Part shown: piece after piece, positions 17,188 to 26,250 of the stretch
Numbering within the stretch: the first letter of the stretch is position 1
Layout: every line of letters starts with the position of its first letter
Origin: an uncultured Acidimicrobiaceae bacterium
GTDB taxonomy: Bacteria; Actinomycetota; Acidimicrobiia; Spongiisociales; SHLN01
DNA: 64,000 nucleotides
Assembly (NCBI GenBank): GCA_947259275.1
Contig: CAMYMH010000002.1
Location: forward strand, 62,001-126,000
Direction: 5' to 3'
Notes under the pieces: generated by a model
Told to the model about the DNA's origin: nothing
What the model saw: the letters and a program-made list of their open reading frames with translations, nothing else
Databases searched by the model: none
Made by a program: the position numbers and the translations under genes

Positions 17188-19161
17188 GTGAGCGGCTCAG
17201 GCGCGCGCATGGCAGACCCGATCGAGATCTTCGACGCGCTCGGGATCGGGTGGGGAGTGCATGAGCTCTATCCCGATCCGGTGAGGCAAACCGCGTTTGT
17301 GAGCGCCGTCAACCGCCTATCCGTGTTGCAGGATTCGTCGATCACCTACGAGGTGGGGGCTGCGACCATCAGCTGCGAGGGCGAGGAGCTGGCCATCGAG
17401 CGGGGTGGCACGGCCCGGCTGTCACTTCGCTTGTTCGTCCACGAAATCGAATGGATCGAGCTGATCGGCCAGCCGTCGGCTGAGGATCTCAACCAACTCT
17501 TCAAGCTGCTGGCGGCCGATGAGCATTCGACCCGCAACGAGGGAGGCATCACCGCCGCCCTGCAAGCCGGCAACGTCTGGTCGATCCAGGTAACCCAGCG
17601 AGGCTTGCTGGCCGAGGCCATCGAGCAGCCGTGGGAGGAACGGGAAGCCGAACACGAGTCTGATGCCGGCGACGGCGGTCCCCGTGCCTCTCGGCTGGCT
17701 CGGATGGTGACGAGCGGTGCGAGCGCGCACGAGGTGGCCGAGGCCATGCTCGAAGAGTCGGCCGGCGACCCCCAGCAGATTGCCGACACCTTCTGTGAGG
17801 CCTACCGCGCGGTATATCCAGCAGTTGAGCAGACCGGTGTCAACACCGAATCGGTTCCCGAACTACTGGCGGTCTACCGCCACACACCCAAGACCCGGCC
17901 CCCGGTCGACACGTTTGCCGAGGCGTTCTTTCTGATTCCGGTCGATGCCCGAGCCCGCATCCTCTCCGACTTTCTGGCGAACCGAACCGAAGGCCTCCAC
18001 AGCCTGCTGCTCGACCAATTCGCCGGCCTCGAGCTGGCCGAGCTGGCACCGCATCTGAACGAAGAGACCTTCAAGGAGCTGGTGGGCTACGCCCGGGATG
18101 TAGTCGATAGCGAGTCCGGCTCGGCCGATGAGCTGTTGCCGCTGGTTTCTGCGGCTCGGGACGTCAAGGTGGCCCGTCGCAGTGCAGCCGACCGGATAAG
18201 GGAGATGATCGAGGGCATCGGCGGCCTCGGCGGCGCTACCGGGGGTCTGGCCGGCAGGCTGCGCAAAGAAACCGCCGACGCCGACGGGCTCGGGCGGCAC
18301 GTGCTGCGGTTGCTGATGGAAGTCGAGGAACGGCCGGATCACTTCGCTCGCTTCGTTGAGTCGTGGTGTCGGAGGATCTCCAGTGCGGTCGCCGCCGGGG
18401 AGCTCGACAGTGCGCTCGCCCTTCTCGACGCCGGCACCAACGGCGAGCTCTCGATCTCCAAGCAGCGTACGATCGAAGCGGGCCTGGTCGAGCTGCTGCG
18501 AAGCGACTACGCCGTCTTCAACCAAGCCGCCCACGACCCCGCCAATCGAGCGGCGCTCGGCGAACTGCTTGCAGGCTTTGGTGAGCTGGCCGCGTCGCAT
18601 CTGATGGAGCGGCTGACTATGGAGGAGGACCCTGCGACCCGGCGGATCCTCATCGGGCTGCTGGTTGTGGTTGGTTCGCACCACTCGAAACCCATCGTCC
18701 GGTTTTTCAAGGCTCCCGAGTGGTACGTCGTCCGAAACGCCGTCACCATCGCGGGAAAGGTGGGAGGGGACCACTGGGTTCCGCACCTCAAGCCACTCAT
18801 CGAACACGCCGACCATCGGGTGGTGGTAGAGGCCTTGCGGGCGCTGACGCCCCTTGCGCCGGACGAGGCCGTCCCCGGCCTCGTCAAGAGCCTGGCTCAC
18901 GAAAACGAGCGCGTGCGAGAGACCAGCCTGCTGCTGCTGAAGGCTTCGACCTCGCCGGTGCGTCAATCCGAGCTCGCGAGGGCGCTCACCGATCGCTCAA
19001 TGGATGGCGCCCGCACTGAGATTGCCGAGCTGCTCTTTGAGCTCGGCACTCCCGAATCTCTGCAGGTGCTGCGCCAGATTGCTCACAAGGCGCTCCTGCT
19101 CAGTTCAACCCGTCGCGATGCCCGTCGGGCGGCCCGGGAAGCACTCAGGAGCACGGCGTGA
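17188..19161 (+). CDS. HEAT-repeat protein coupled to HD-GYP gene
   Basis: A 657-residue protein. GTG 17188 is preferred because AGGGGGA lies 6-8 bp upstream; ATG 17209 (MADPIEIFDALG) is the alternative. The N-terminal 150 residues are of an unrecognised kind, with predicted mixed alpha/beta content. The C-terminal third consists of HEAT-like helical repeats (PATRRILIGLLVVVGSHHS, DHRVVVEALRALTPLAPDE, NERVRETSLLLLKAS). HEAT arrays are protein-binding scaffolds. The stop overlaps the GTG start of the HD-GYP gene by 4 bp (GTGA), so the two products are made together and probably work in one signalling complex. No membrane segment is visible. Confidence 0.75.
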   Translation: MSGSGARMADPIEIFDALGIGWGVHELYPDPVRQTAFVSAVNRLSVLQDSSITYEVGAATISCEGEELAIERGGTARLSLRLFVHEIEWIELIGQPSAEDLNQLFKLLAADEHSTRNEGGITAALQAGNVWSIQVTQRGLLAEAIEQPWEEREAEHESDAGDGGPRASRLARMVTSGASAHEVAEAMLEESAGDPQQIADTFCEAYRAVYPAVEQTGVNTESVPELLAVYRHTPKTRPPVDTFAEAFFLIPVDARARILSDFLANRTEGLHSLLLDQFAGLELAELAPHLNEETFKELVGYARDVVDSESGSADELLPLVSAARDVKVARRSAADRIREMIEGIGGLGGATGGLAGRLRKETADADGLGRHVLRLLMEVEERPDHFARFVESWCRRISSAVAAGELDSALALLDAGTNGELSISKQRTIEAGLVELLRSDYAVFNQAAHDPANRAALGELLAGFGELAASHLMERLTMEEDPATRRILIGLLVVVGSHHSKPIVRFFKAPEWYVVRNAVTIAGKVGGDHWVPHLKPLIEHADHRVVVEALRALTPLAPDEAVPGLVKSLAHENERVRETSLLLLKASTSPVRQSELARALTDRSMDGARTEIAELLFELGTPESLQVLRQIAHKALLLSSTRRDARRAAREALRSTA

Positions 19162-20600
19162 ACGAGTCGAACGTTCAGGAGTTCCTCAAGAGTCTTCAGG
19201 CGGTTTTGGGTCAGCTCAACCTGTACCCGGCAAACCATCCGAACAGCCAGACGGCGCTGCACCGGGGATGGGAAGCCTCTTGCCGACTTGCCGACTCCGA
19301 CGAGGATGTTGTCATCGGGCTCAAGGGCTATGCCTACTTCCTCAACGGCGAGTTACTTGCCTATACGTCGCTGATGTATGCCAACCTCTATCACGACCTG
19401 GCCGCCCGCGAGATCGAAACCATAACGTTGGCGGGCGCCACCGATGCCACTGACTACCGCGCCTTCGTGCGCTATGTCGGCAGTCACACCGAGGACTTCC
19501 CGACCGGGCAGTCGATCCGTGTCAATGAGAGCCGCCTCACCGACGGCGAAGACGAGTCGGCATTCGCCGACTTGCGGTTCTCGTACTCCGGCGTGGTAGG
19601 AACCCTTCGGACCCTCGACCACCGGGTCGCGCGAGAAGGCTCTTTCGAGATGGGCCCGGTCATGCAGGCGGTCGAGGAGCTCATCGATCAAGCCCTCAAC
19701 GCCAGCGGGGCCGCCCTTCTGCTGAGCACGGTGAAGAGTCACGACGAATACACGTTCTACCACTCGGTCAATACCTGCCTGATGGCGGTGGCGACCGGCC
19801 AGTATCTCGGACTCACCCACAAGGATCTCGTTCCTATCGGAGCCGGCGCCATGCTCCACGACATCGGGAAGGTTGCGATCTCTTCACAGGTCCTCAACCA
19901 TCCGGGCCGGCTGGACCGCGAGCAATGGAAAGAAGTGACCATCCATCCTCAGGAAGGCGCCCAGGCCATCGTCGCCGCCGGCGGGCCCGGACACGAGATC
20001 GCGGCCACGATTGCGCTCGAGCACCACGCCCGATTCGACGGGCTCGGATATCCCCGGCTCGGAACCGATGCAGTTCCCCACCTGGCGAGCCGGCTGGTGG
20101 CGGTCTCCGATGTGTATGACGCAATTACTACCCGCCGGAGCTACCGAAGGGCAGAGACCCCGCATCGGGCGCTGCAGATCCTGCTACAGGGTGCCGGGGG
20201 CGCGTTCGACCCTGACATCGTAAAAACGTTCATATCGCTGATGGGCATCTTCCCGCCCGGATCGGTGCTGCGCCTGCTCAGCGGGGAGCTCGTGGTCATC
20301 AGTCATCACCGTGCTGATTCGGAAGAGTTGCAGGCAGTCATGGTCAGCACCGCCGCCGGCGAGAGCATCGAACCGGAACTCGTGGCTGTTTCGGTAGATC
20401 AGGTTGCGCAGCAGATTCTGGCCGAGTCGGTCGGCATCGAGCCTGCCACCCTGCTCGAGCAGGCCGGCGTTGCCGAGCAAATCCTGGCCTCTTCCGCTCC
20501 GCGGGTGGACGAGGGCGCTATCGAGCGCTCAGGAATCGACGAAGAGGCACTCAAGGACCAGGCGACGCGGTCCCTGTCGTCCATTTTCGAGCGGGACTGA
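19158..20600 (+). CDS. HD-GYP domain phosphodiesterase (cyclic-di-GMP type)
   Basis: A 480-residue protein starting at GTG 19158. Residues 1-170 form an unassigned N-terminal domain (VQEFLKSLQAVLGQLNLYPA at its start). The HD-GYP domain follows at about 180-390: FYHSVNTCLMAVATGQYLGL, the metal-binding HDIGKVAIS, then ALEHHARFDGLGYPRL, the GYP signature. RLVAVSDVYDAITTRRSYR is the downstream metal-binding Asp region. HD-GYP enzymes hydrolyse c-di-GMP or related cyclic dinucleotides. The last 90 residues are an acidic, Glu-rich tail. Cotranslation with the HEAT protein suggests that the latter localises it or gates its activity. Confidence 0.85.
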   Translation: MNESNVQEFLKSLQAVLGQLNLYPANHPNSQTALHRGWEASCRLADSDEDVVIGLKGYAYFLNGELLAYTSLMYANLYHDLAAREIETITLAGATDATDYRAFVRYVGSHTEDFPTGQSIRVNESRLTDGEDESAFADLRFSYSGVVGTLRTLDHRVAREGSFEMGPVMQAVEELIDQALNASGAALLLSTVKSHDEYTFYHSVNTCLMAVATGQYLGLTHKDLVPIGAGAMLHDIGKVAISSQVLNHPGRLDREQWKEVTIHPQEGAQAIVAAGGPGHEIAATIALEHHARFDGLGYPRLGTDAVPHLASRLVAVSDVYDAITTRRSYRRAETPHRALQILLQGAGGAFDPDIVKTFISLMGIFPPGSVLRLLSGELVVISHHRADSEELQAVMVSTAAGESIEPELVAVSVDQVAQQILAESVGIEPATLLEQAGVAEQILASSAPRVDEGAIERSGIDEEALKDQATRSLSSIFERD

Positions 20601-20652
20601 AGAGTCCCAAGTCCCAAGTCGCACGTCCGAAGCCAGAACACGCGAGCTTTCG

Positions 20653-20694
20653 CTTGGGTCTTGGGTCTTGGGTCTTGGGTCTTGGGTCTTGGGT
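20653..20694. repeat. heptanucleotide tandem repeat (CTTGGGT)x6
   Basis: Six perfect tandem copies of CTTGGGT lie between the HD-GYP stop and the acyl-CoA synthetase start. About 45 bp upstream (20611-20630) AGTCCCAAGTCCCAAGTC is an imperfect inverted copy of the same heptamer (its complement is GACTTGG/GACTTGG). The array ends 38 bp before the synthetase ATG, so it lies in the promoter or leader. Short tandem heptamer repeats are known as STRR elements in cyanobacteria; I know of no assigned function here. Confidence 0.9.
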
Positions 20695-20732
20695 CTCCGA
20701 TATCATCGGGATGCCCACGCTGAGGAGAGCCG

Positions 20733-22289
20733 ATGATCCAGTCAAGCCCACTGCCTTCCGTTGAGATCCCCGACGCCCACTTCACGCCATTCGTGTTTCA
20801 TCGGGCTGCTCAGCTGGCCGATCGGGCCGCGATCATCGACGGTCCCAGTGGGCGAGTTGTTAGCTACGGTCAGCTCGAAGAGTCCGTCGCCCGGATGGCC
20901 GGCGGCCTGGCAGCCCATGGTTTCGACCAGGGTGACGTGTTCGCCATCATGGCGCCCAATCTGCCCGAATATGCCACCGCATTTCACGGTGTCGCCACCC
21001 TGGGCGGGATCAACACCACCATCAACCCGACCTACACGGCCGAGGAGATCGACTTCCAGCTGCGCGACTCCGGCGCCCGCTACCTACTCACCATCCCCAT
21101 GTTCATGGAACAGGCTTCGAAGGCAGCCGCGGCCGCGGGGGCCGAGGAGATCTTCGTACTTGGTGAGGCCCCGGGTGCAACCCCGTTCGCTTCGTTGCTC
21201 GAATCCGAACCGTACGTTGGCTACGCCGAGGTCGATCCAAGCGAGGACCTGGTGGCCCTGCCGTATTCGAGTGGCACGACCGGTCTGCCAAAAGGAGTGA
21301 TGCTCACCCACCGCAATCTGGCGGCCAACCTGGCCCAGGGAGAACACGCCCTGGACATGGACGACGGCGAGGTCATCATTGCCGTGCTCCCGTTCTTCCA
21401 CATCTACGGGATGCAGGTCCTCATGAACGGCGTGCTCTACAACGGCGGAACCGCGGTGACGATGCCCCGATTTGATCTCGAGGAGTTCCTCCGGATAATC
21501 CAGGAACACCAAGTCACCCGGGCGTACGTGGTGCCGCCGATCGTTCTGGCAATGGCCAAGCATCCGCTGGTTGACCAATACGACATGTCGTCGCTGCGTT
21601 CGGTGTTCTCCGGTGCGGCGCCGCTGAGTGCTGAGCTCGCCGGTGAGGCCAGCGCCCGCATCGGTTGTGAGGTCGTGCAGGGCTACGGCCTAACAGAAAC
21701 CAGCCCGATCACCCACGCCACTCCACCCGGGCAGTTCAAACCGGGGTCGATTGGGGTGGCCATCTCCAATACCGAGTGCCGGGTGGTTGATCCAGATGGC
21801 GTCGATCTCGGGATCGATGAGGACGGCGAGATATGGATTCGCGGGCCCCAGGTGATGAAGGGCTACTTGAACAACCCCGGCGCGACCGCGGCCACTATCG
21901 ATGGGGAGGGATGGCTGCACACCGGCGACATCGGTCACTTCGACTCCGACGGGCACTGGTACATCGTCGACCGGCTCAAGGAACTCATCAAATACAAAGG
22001 GTTTCAGGTGCCCCCGGCCGAGCTGGAAGGGCTGCTACTCACCCATCCAGCCGTCGCTGATTCGGCGGTCATCCCGGTGCCAGACGAGGAGGCGGGGGAG
22101 GTGCCAAAGGCGTTCGTTGTGCTCAAGCCCGGTGCCGAGGCCAAACCGGAGGAGATCATGGAGCACGTGGCAGGGCACGTAGCCCACTACAAACAGATCC
22201 GCTACCTCGACATCATCGATGAGATACCCAAGTCGGCCTCGGGGAAGATCCTGCGGCGCATCCTGAAGGATCGCCAGACCGGGACATGA
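20733..22289 (+). CDS. AMP-dependent acyl-CoA synthetase / 4-coumarate-CoA-ligase-like
   Basis: A 518-residue ANL-superfamily ligase with ATG 20733 after a GAGGAGAGCC site. It has A3/P-loop YSSGTTGLPKGVMLTHRN, the A5 motif QGYGLTETSP, the A7-A8 segment GWLHTGDIGHFDSDGHWYIV with hinge DRLKELIKYKGFQV, and A10 PKSASGKILRR with the catalytic Lys. It activates a carboxylate with ATP and forms the CoA thioester. The sequence spacing and motif IYGMQVLMNG resemble plant-type 4-coumarate-CoA ligases and medium-chain fatty-acid ligases; the true acyl substrate cannot be told. It is a lone gene with no beta-oxidation neighbours. Confidence 0.85.
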   Translation: MIQSSPLPSVEIPDAHFTPFVFHRAAQLADRAAIIDGPSGRVVSYGQLEESVARMAGGLAAHGFDQGDVFAIMAPNLPEYATAFHGVATLGGINTTINPTYTAEEIDFQLRDSGARYLLTIPMFMEQASKAAAAAGAEEIFVLGEAPGATPFASLLESEPYVGYAEVDPSEDLVALPYSSGTTGLPKGVMLTHRNLAANLAQGEHALDMDDGEVIIAVLPFFHIYGMQVLMNGVLYNGGTAVTMPRFDLEEFLRIIQEHQVTRAYVVPPIVLAMAKHPLVDQYDMSSLRSVFSGAAPLSAELAGEASARIGCEVVQGYGLTETSPITHATPPGQFKPGSIGVAISNTECRVVDPDGVDLGIDEDGEIWIRGPQVMKGYLNNPGATAATIDGEGWLHTGDIGHFDSDGHWYIVDRLKELIKYKGFQVPPAELEGLLLTHPAVADSAVIPVPDEEAGEVPKAFVVLKPGAEAKPEEIMEHVAGHVAHYKQIRYLDIIDEIPKSASGKILRRILKDRQTGT

Positions 22290-22451
22290 TGCGGGTCGGG
22301 CCCGTTCCGGAGGGGCCTTCTCGGTGAGCGCTCTCCACTCGCCGGAGCGTGAGACCCGCGATCGTTAGCTCGACCGGGACCGCGAGGTAGTTCGGTCTGG
22401 CCCGCCGGGAGGATCGCCGCGGGCTGAGCCATCGGGACGGCCCGTCCGGCC

Positions 22452-23978
22452 CTAATCGCCGAGATACGCCCGCACGGTGTCGACGGTGTCGGATTCTTGG
22501 GCGCTCTTGTCTTCCCGGTACCCCTTGACCCGGGCGAACCGCAGCGCCATGCCGCCCGGATAGCGGGAACTCCGCTGGACTCCGTCGAACGCGATCTCGA
22601 CCACCTGTTCTGGCCTGACGAACACCGTCCGGCCCTCTCGCTGGGTCTCGAGCTCGAGAAATCGCTCGGTCTGCCAGGCCAGCAGGTCATCGGTGAGCCC
22701 TTTGAAGGTCTTGCCGAGCATCACGAACTCGCCGGAGGCCGGGTCCCGGGCCCCGAGGTGCAAGTTGGACAGCCAACCCTGGCGGCGCCCCGAGCCCCAC
22801 TCGACGGCTAGCACCACCAGGTCGAGCGTGTGGACGGGCTTCACCTTGACCCAGCCGGCGCCGCGGCGGCCGGCCTCGTACCCAGCATCGAGCGCCTTGA
22901 CCACAACCCCCTCGTGGCCGGCGGCGAGGGCCTCCTCGAAAAGGGCTTCGGCCCGGGCCGGGTCGGCCGTTTCCACCCGCCGGGCCAACAGCTGCTCCGG
23001 CACGGCCGCCGAAAGCGACTCCGCTCGACGGACGGCCGGCTCGTCGATGAGATCATGCCCGTTCAAGTGCAGGCAATCGAAGAAGAAGGCGACGAGCGGT
23101 ATCTCGTGTCTCATTCGTTCGACGTCGAGCTGGCGTCCGAAGCGGCTCATCGTGACCTGAAACGGCCGGGGCCGGCCGTCCTCGTCGAGGGCGATCGCCT
23201 CCCCGTCCAGGATGACCGACTCAACTTCGAGGCCGGCGGCGGCTTCGACCACTTCCGGAATCCAGTCTGTGATGTCGCGCAGGTTGCGGGTGTAGACCCG
23301 GACCTCGCCTTCCTTTCGATGCACCTGAATGCGAGCCCCATCGATCTTGTACTCAACGCCGGCCGGCCCGGTCTTCTCGAGGGCGGCAGACGTATCGGCA
23401 GCCGTCTGCGCCAGCATCGGCCTGAGCGGCGAGAAGAGCTCGAGTCCATAGCTCCCCAGGCCCTTCGCTCCGTCGGTGAGGGCGGTGCCGGCGATTGCTG
23501 CCAGGTCGCCGGTCACCATCGCGGCCCGGCGCACGAGGCCAACGGGAACGTCGGCGGCCCGAGCGACGGCCTCCTCCATGATCCCGGCGGAGGCTCCTTG
23601 ACGGAGCTCGCCGAGGATCAGGTCACGGAGGAACGATTGCTCGGTGGCGGTGGCTGCAGCCAAGAGGTTGGTCAAGCTCTCACGGCGTCGGGCTTGAGAG
23701 CCCGGTCCCGACAGCCCGGCCAGCTCGGTGAAGGTGGCGTCGACGAGAGCCAGCGTCAGCGAAGCCTCGGCCGCCGCCGGCACCTCGACTCCATACACGA
23801 GCGCGTAGCCGACGCCGACCTTGCCCTGGGGGAGCTCTCCGCTCAGGTAATCGACCACCAGTGGGATCTCGGTGGGCGTCGAACCCGCCAGGAGGTCGGC
23901 CAGAGCTGCGATCTTGGCCAGCCGGGAGCGGGTCGACCGGATGGTGGCCGAGCAGTCGACCACGTCATGTAGGAGCAT
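22452..23978 (-). CDS. lig: ATP-dependent DNA ligase (LigB/actinobacterial type)
   Basis: A 508-residue protein from ATG 23978 (MLLHDVVDCSATIRSTRSR); the longer frame to 24134 runs into the divergent promoter. An N-terminal helical DNA-binding domain (1-190) precedes the nucleotidyltransferase core. Motif I is VEYKIDGARIQVHR with the adenylated Lys211; motif III VILDGEAIALDEDGRP and motif V GHEGVVVKALDAGYEAGRR with WVKVKP follow, then an OB-fold domain to the end. Size and motif spacing match mycobacterial LigB and archaeal-type Lig1. Such ligases supplement the NAD-dependent LigA in repair. It is divergent from the cNMP-binding gene, with 70 bp between starts. Confidence 0.9.
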   Translation of the reverse strand: MLLHDVVDCSATIRSTRSRLAKIAALADLLAGSTPTEIPLVVDYLSGELPQGKVGVGYALVYGVEVPAAAEASLTLALVDATFTELAGLSGPGSQARRRESLTNLLAAATATEQSFLRDLILGELRQGASAGIMEEAVARAADVPVGLVRRAAMVTGDLAAIAGTALTDGAKGLGSYGLELFSPLRPMLAQTAADTSAALEKTGPAGVEYKIDGARIQVHRKEGEVRVYTRNLRDITDWIPEVVEAAAGLEVESVILDGEAIALDEDGRPRPFQVTMSRFGRQLDVERMRHEIPLVAFFFDCLHLNGHDLIDEPAVRRAESLSAAVPEQLLARRVETADPARAEALFEEALAAGHEGVVVKALDAGYEAGRRGAGWVKVKPVHTLDLVVLAVEWGSGRRQGWLSNLHLGARDPASGEFVMLGKTFKGLTDDLLAWQTERFLELETQREGRTVFVRPEQVVEIAFDGVQRSSRYPGGMALRFARVKGYREDKSAQESDTVDTVRAYLGD

Positions 23979-24048
23979 GTCAGCATTCTTCCATCCAAAG
24001 TCCACTGAATCTGCGTAGGCTCGCTGCCAGCAGGCATAGGGAGGTACG

Positions 24049-24483
24049 GTGTCGCGTCGCAAAGGGAAAGACGGAAAACTCGAGTTATTGCGAGCGGTGC
24101 CATTGTTCGCCAATCTCGACGAGCAAGAGCTCAAACAGGTAAGGCGCCACGCCGACGAAGTCGAAGTCGCCGAGGGCCAGGTGATCGTGACCCAGGATGA
24201 GCCCGGGAACTCGTTCTATGTCATCGTCAGTGGCCGGGCCGACGTGGTCCGGGACGGTCACAAGCTCGCCGAGCTCACCGATGGTGACTTCCTCGGGGAG
24301 ATGGCGCTGCTCGAGAACCTGCCCCGTTCTGCGACGGTGACGACTACCGAGCCGTGCCGCGTGCTCGAGATCCACCGGCGCGAGTTCAGCGGTGTCCTCG
24401 ACGACGCTCCGCAGCTGGCCCGCAAGATGCTGGCCACTATGGCACACCGGCTCCGCCATGCCGACGAGCTGTTGGTGACCTGA
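24049..24483 (+). CDS. stand-alone cyclic-nucleotide-binding domain protein
   Basis: A 144-residue protein started by GTG 24049, with GGGAGG 5 bp upstream. One CNBD fold occupies almost the entire length: LLRAVPLFANLDEQELKQV, DEPGNSFYVIVSGRADVV, and the phosphate-binding cassette DGDFLGEMALLENLPRSATV with its conserved Glu and Arg. There is no helix-turn-helix, kinase or channel domain, so it is not a CRP-type regulator but a sensor subunit or partner protein. The next gene (ispG) begins 37 bp downstream. It may sense cAMP/cGMP, although ligand binding has been lost in some family members. Confidence 0.85.
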   Translation: MSRRKGKDGKLELLRAVPLFANLDEQELKQVRRHADEVEVAEGQVIVTQDEPGNSFYVIVSGRADVVRDGHKLAELTDGDFLGEMALLENLPRSATVTTTEPCRVLEIHRREFSGVLDDAPQLARKMLATMAHRLRHADELLVT

Positions 24484-24519
24484 CCGCCAACCGCCCGGCC
24501 GTCCTACCATGAACCGGCA

Positions 24520-25734
24520 ATGACCATCGAACGCCGGGTTACTCGTCAGCTTTCGGTCGGATCCGTCCGGGTGGGCGGCGACGCGTCGGTCAGCGTGCAA
24601 TCCATGACGACGACCAAGACCCACGACGTCGACGGCACGCTGGCCCAGGTGTATTCACTCAGCGGTGCCGGGGCCGACATCGTGCGGATAACCTGCAACA
24701 CGGCTGAGGCTGCCGAAGGGCTTGCCGAGATCGTCCCGCGCTCGCCGGTGCCGATCATCGCCGACATCCACTTCCAATACCGGCTGGCGCTGGCGGCGCT
24801 GGAGGCCGGGGTCCAGGGACTCCGGCTCAACCCGGGCAACATCCGAAAGCCCGACCACATCCGGGCCGTGGCGCGGGAGGCCAAGGATCGGGCAATCCCC
24901 ATCCGGGTTGGCGTCAATGCCGGCTCACTCGACAAAGACCTGCTCGAGAAGTACGGGGCTCCGGTGCCCGAGGCTCTCGTCGAGTCGGCGCTCTATGAGA
25001 TCGGGCTTTTGGAGGACGAGGGGTTCGACCTGATCAAGATCTCGGTCAAGCACTCCAACGTGCCGAGAATGGTGGCGTCCTACCGCCTGCTGTCGGAGAA
25101 GGTCGACTATCCGCTCCATCTCGGGGTCACCGAAGCCGGGCCTCCTCCTGGCGGCCTGATCAAGTCGGTGGCAGGCATCGCCTCGCTGCTACTCGATGGG
25201 ATCGGCGACACCATTCGGTTCTCGCTGACCACCGACCCCATCGAAGAGGCTCAGGCCGGCCGCAAACTGCTCGAGTACCTTGGCCTGCGCGAGCGCAAGG
25301 GCCTCGACCTGATCGCTTGTCCTTCGTGCGGCCGTGCCGAAGTCGATGTCGTCCAGGTGGCAAAAGACGCCCAGGAGGCACTCGAAGCTGCCAACCTGCC
25401 GATTCAAGTGGCCGTTATGGGGTGCGTGGTCAACGGCCCGGGGGAGGCCCGCGAGGCCGATATCGGCATCGCGGCCGGCCGGGGCCGGGGCCACCTATTC
25501 ATCAAGGGACAAGTTGTGCGGGTGGTGCCCGAGGACGAGATGGTCGAAGCCCTGCTGGACGAGGCCCGCAAACTCGTCGAGGAGGGCGTCGATGCTCGCC
25601 TGGCAGCCGCCGAGGCGGGAGCGGACGAGGAGGCGCTCCAGGAAGCCGCCCTGCTGCGCGAGTTGCAGGGAGACGCCAACCAGTCGGCCGCCCGCCGGGC
25701 GGCCGTCGCCGAAGTCGTCCAAGGCGACCAATAG
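24520..25734 (+). CDS. ispG: 4-hydroxy-3-methylbut-2-enyl diphosphate synthase (flavodoxin/ferredoxin)
   Basis: A 404-residue GcpE/IspG protein. The barrel has SVSVQSMTTTKTHDVDGT, ADIHFQYRLALAALEAGV and LRLNPGNIRKPDHIRAV. The C-terminal [4Fe-4S] domain carries CPSCGRAEVDV and MGCVVNGPGEAREADIGIA, whose three Cys plus the downstream Glu hold the cluster. It reductively opens the cyclodiphosphate MEcPP to HMBPP in the non-mevalonate isoprenoid pathway. There is a roughly 40-residue charged extension after the cluster domain (EEALQEAALLRELQG), longer than in most bacteria. No other MEP-pathway gene is adjacent. Confidence 0.95.
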   Translation: MTIERRVTRQLSVGSVRVGGDASVSVQSMTTTKTHDVDGTLAQVYSLSGAGADIVRITCNTAEAAEGLAEIVPRSPVPIIADIHFQYRLALAALEAGVQGLRLNPGNIRKPDHIRAVAREAKDRAIPIRVGVNAGSLDKDLLEKYGAPVPEALVESALYEIGLLEDEGFDLIKISVKHSNVPRMVASYRLLSEKVDYPLHLGVTEAGPPPGGLIKSVAGIASLLLDGIGDTIRFSLTTDPIEEAQAGRKLLEYLGLRERKGLDLIACPSCGRAEVDVVQVAKDAQEALEAANLPIQVAVMGCVVNGPGEAREADIGIAAGRGRGHLFIKGQVVRVVPEDEMVEALLDEARKLVEEGVDARLAAAEAGADEEALQEAALLRELQGDANQSAARRAAVAEVVQGDQ

Positions 25735-25765
25735 CCGCCCGCCGTCCACCGCCGACCGTACACCG

Positions 25766-26161
25766 CTAGAGAGCGACTGCCGCCGCGACGATTCCGAGGC
25801 TTGCCAGCAGTATCAGTCCCTGCCCGATTCCTCGGGCTGCCGGAGAGCTCGTTTTGGCCGTCATCTGATGAAAGAGGGTCAGGCCGGCGGCGATGCCCAC
25901 CAGTGTGAGCTTGATCAAGAGCTTGACGGCGTAATCGTCATTGCCGAGATCGCGACTGCCCACCAAGCTGAGGCCAGTGACGATGGCTACCGCCATCGCC
26001 GTCCAGGCGAGTCGTCCGTATTGCGCCGCCATCGCCCGCAGAATCGTGCGATCGGCGCCTGCCCGTCTGACGGCAGCAACGAGTGCTCCGAGCGTGATGA
26101 GCCCGCCAACCCACACCGCGGCTGCAACCAGGTGAAACCACCGAACTGCATCGTCAACCAC
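25766..26161 (-). CDS. small four-helix membrane protein, CopD-like
   Basis: A 131-residue integral membrane protein with four helices: WFHLVAAAVWVGGLITLG, GRLAWTAMAVAIVTGLSLV, YAVKLLIKLTLVGIAAGL and GLILLASLGIVAAAVAL. The FHLVAAAVWVGG opening is typical of the CopD / copper-resistance membrane domain family, whose conserved His may bind heme or copper. The family is normally either fused to CopC or about this size when alone. The start is a GTG at 26161. It lies convergent to ispG and downstream of the TetR gene in the same direction, 89 bp away. Transport function is not proven. Confidence 0.65.
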   Translation of the reverse strand: MVDDAVRWFHLVAAAVWVGGLITLGALVAAVRRAGADRTILRAMAAQYGRLAWTAMAVAIVTGLSLVGSRDLGNDDYAVKLLIKLTLVGIAAGLTLFHQMTAKTSSPAARGIGQGLILLASLGIVAAAVAL

Positions 26162-26250
26162 GTTCGAAGCCTATGGCGAGCGAGAGAGACCGTCCACCGC
26201 CCACCGTGATGACTTCCGGGACGGCGTTGCTGCTGATAGCTGCTGGCTGG

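Noticed and set aside
22299-22320. GGCCC...GGGCC hairpin followed by TTCT after the acyl-CoA synthetase
   Set aside because: The stem is only about five pairs with a nine-base loop, within what high-GC sequence gives by chance.
22830-23972. 380-codon plus-strand frame opposite the DNA ligase
   Set aside because: Antisense shadow; composition is Gly/Arg-rich without motifs, whereas the minus frame has all ligase motifs.
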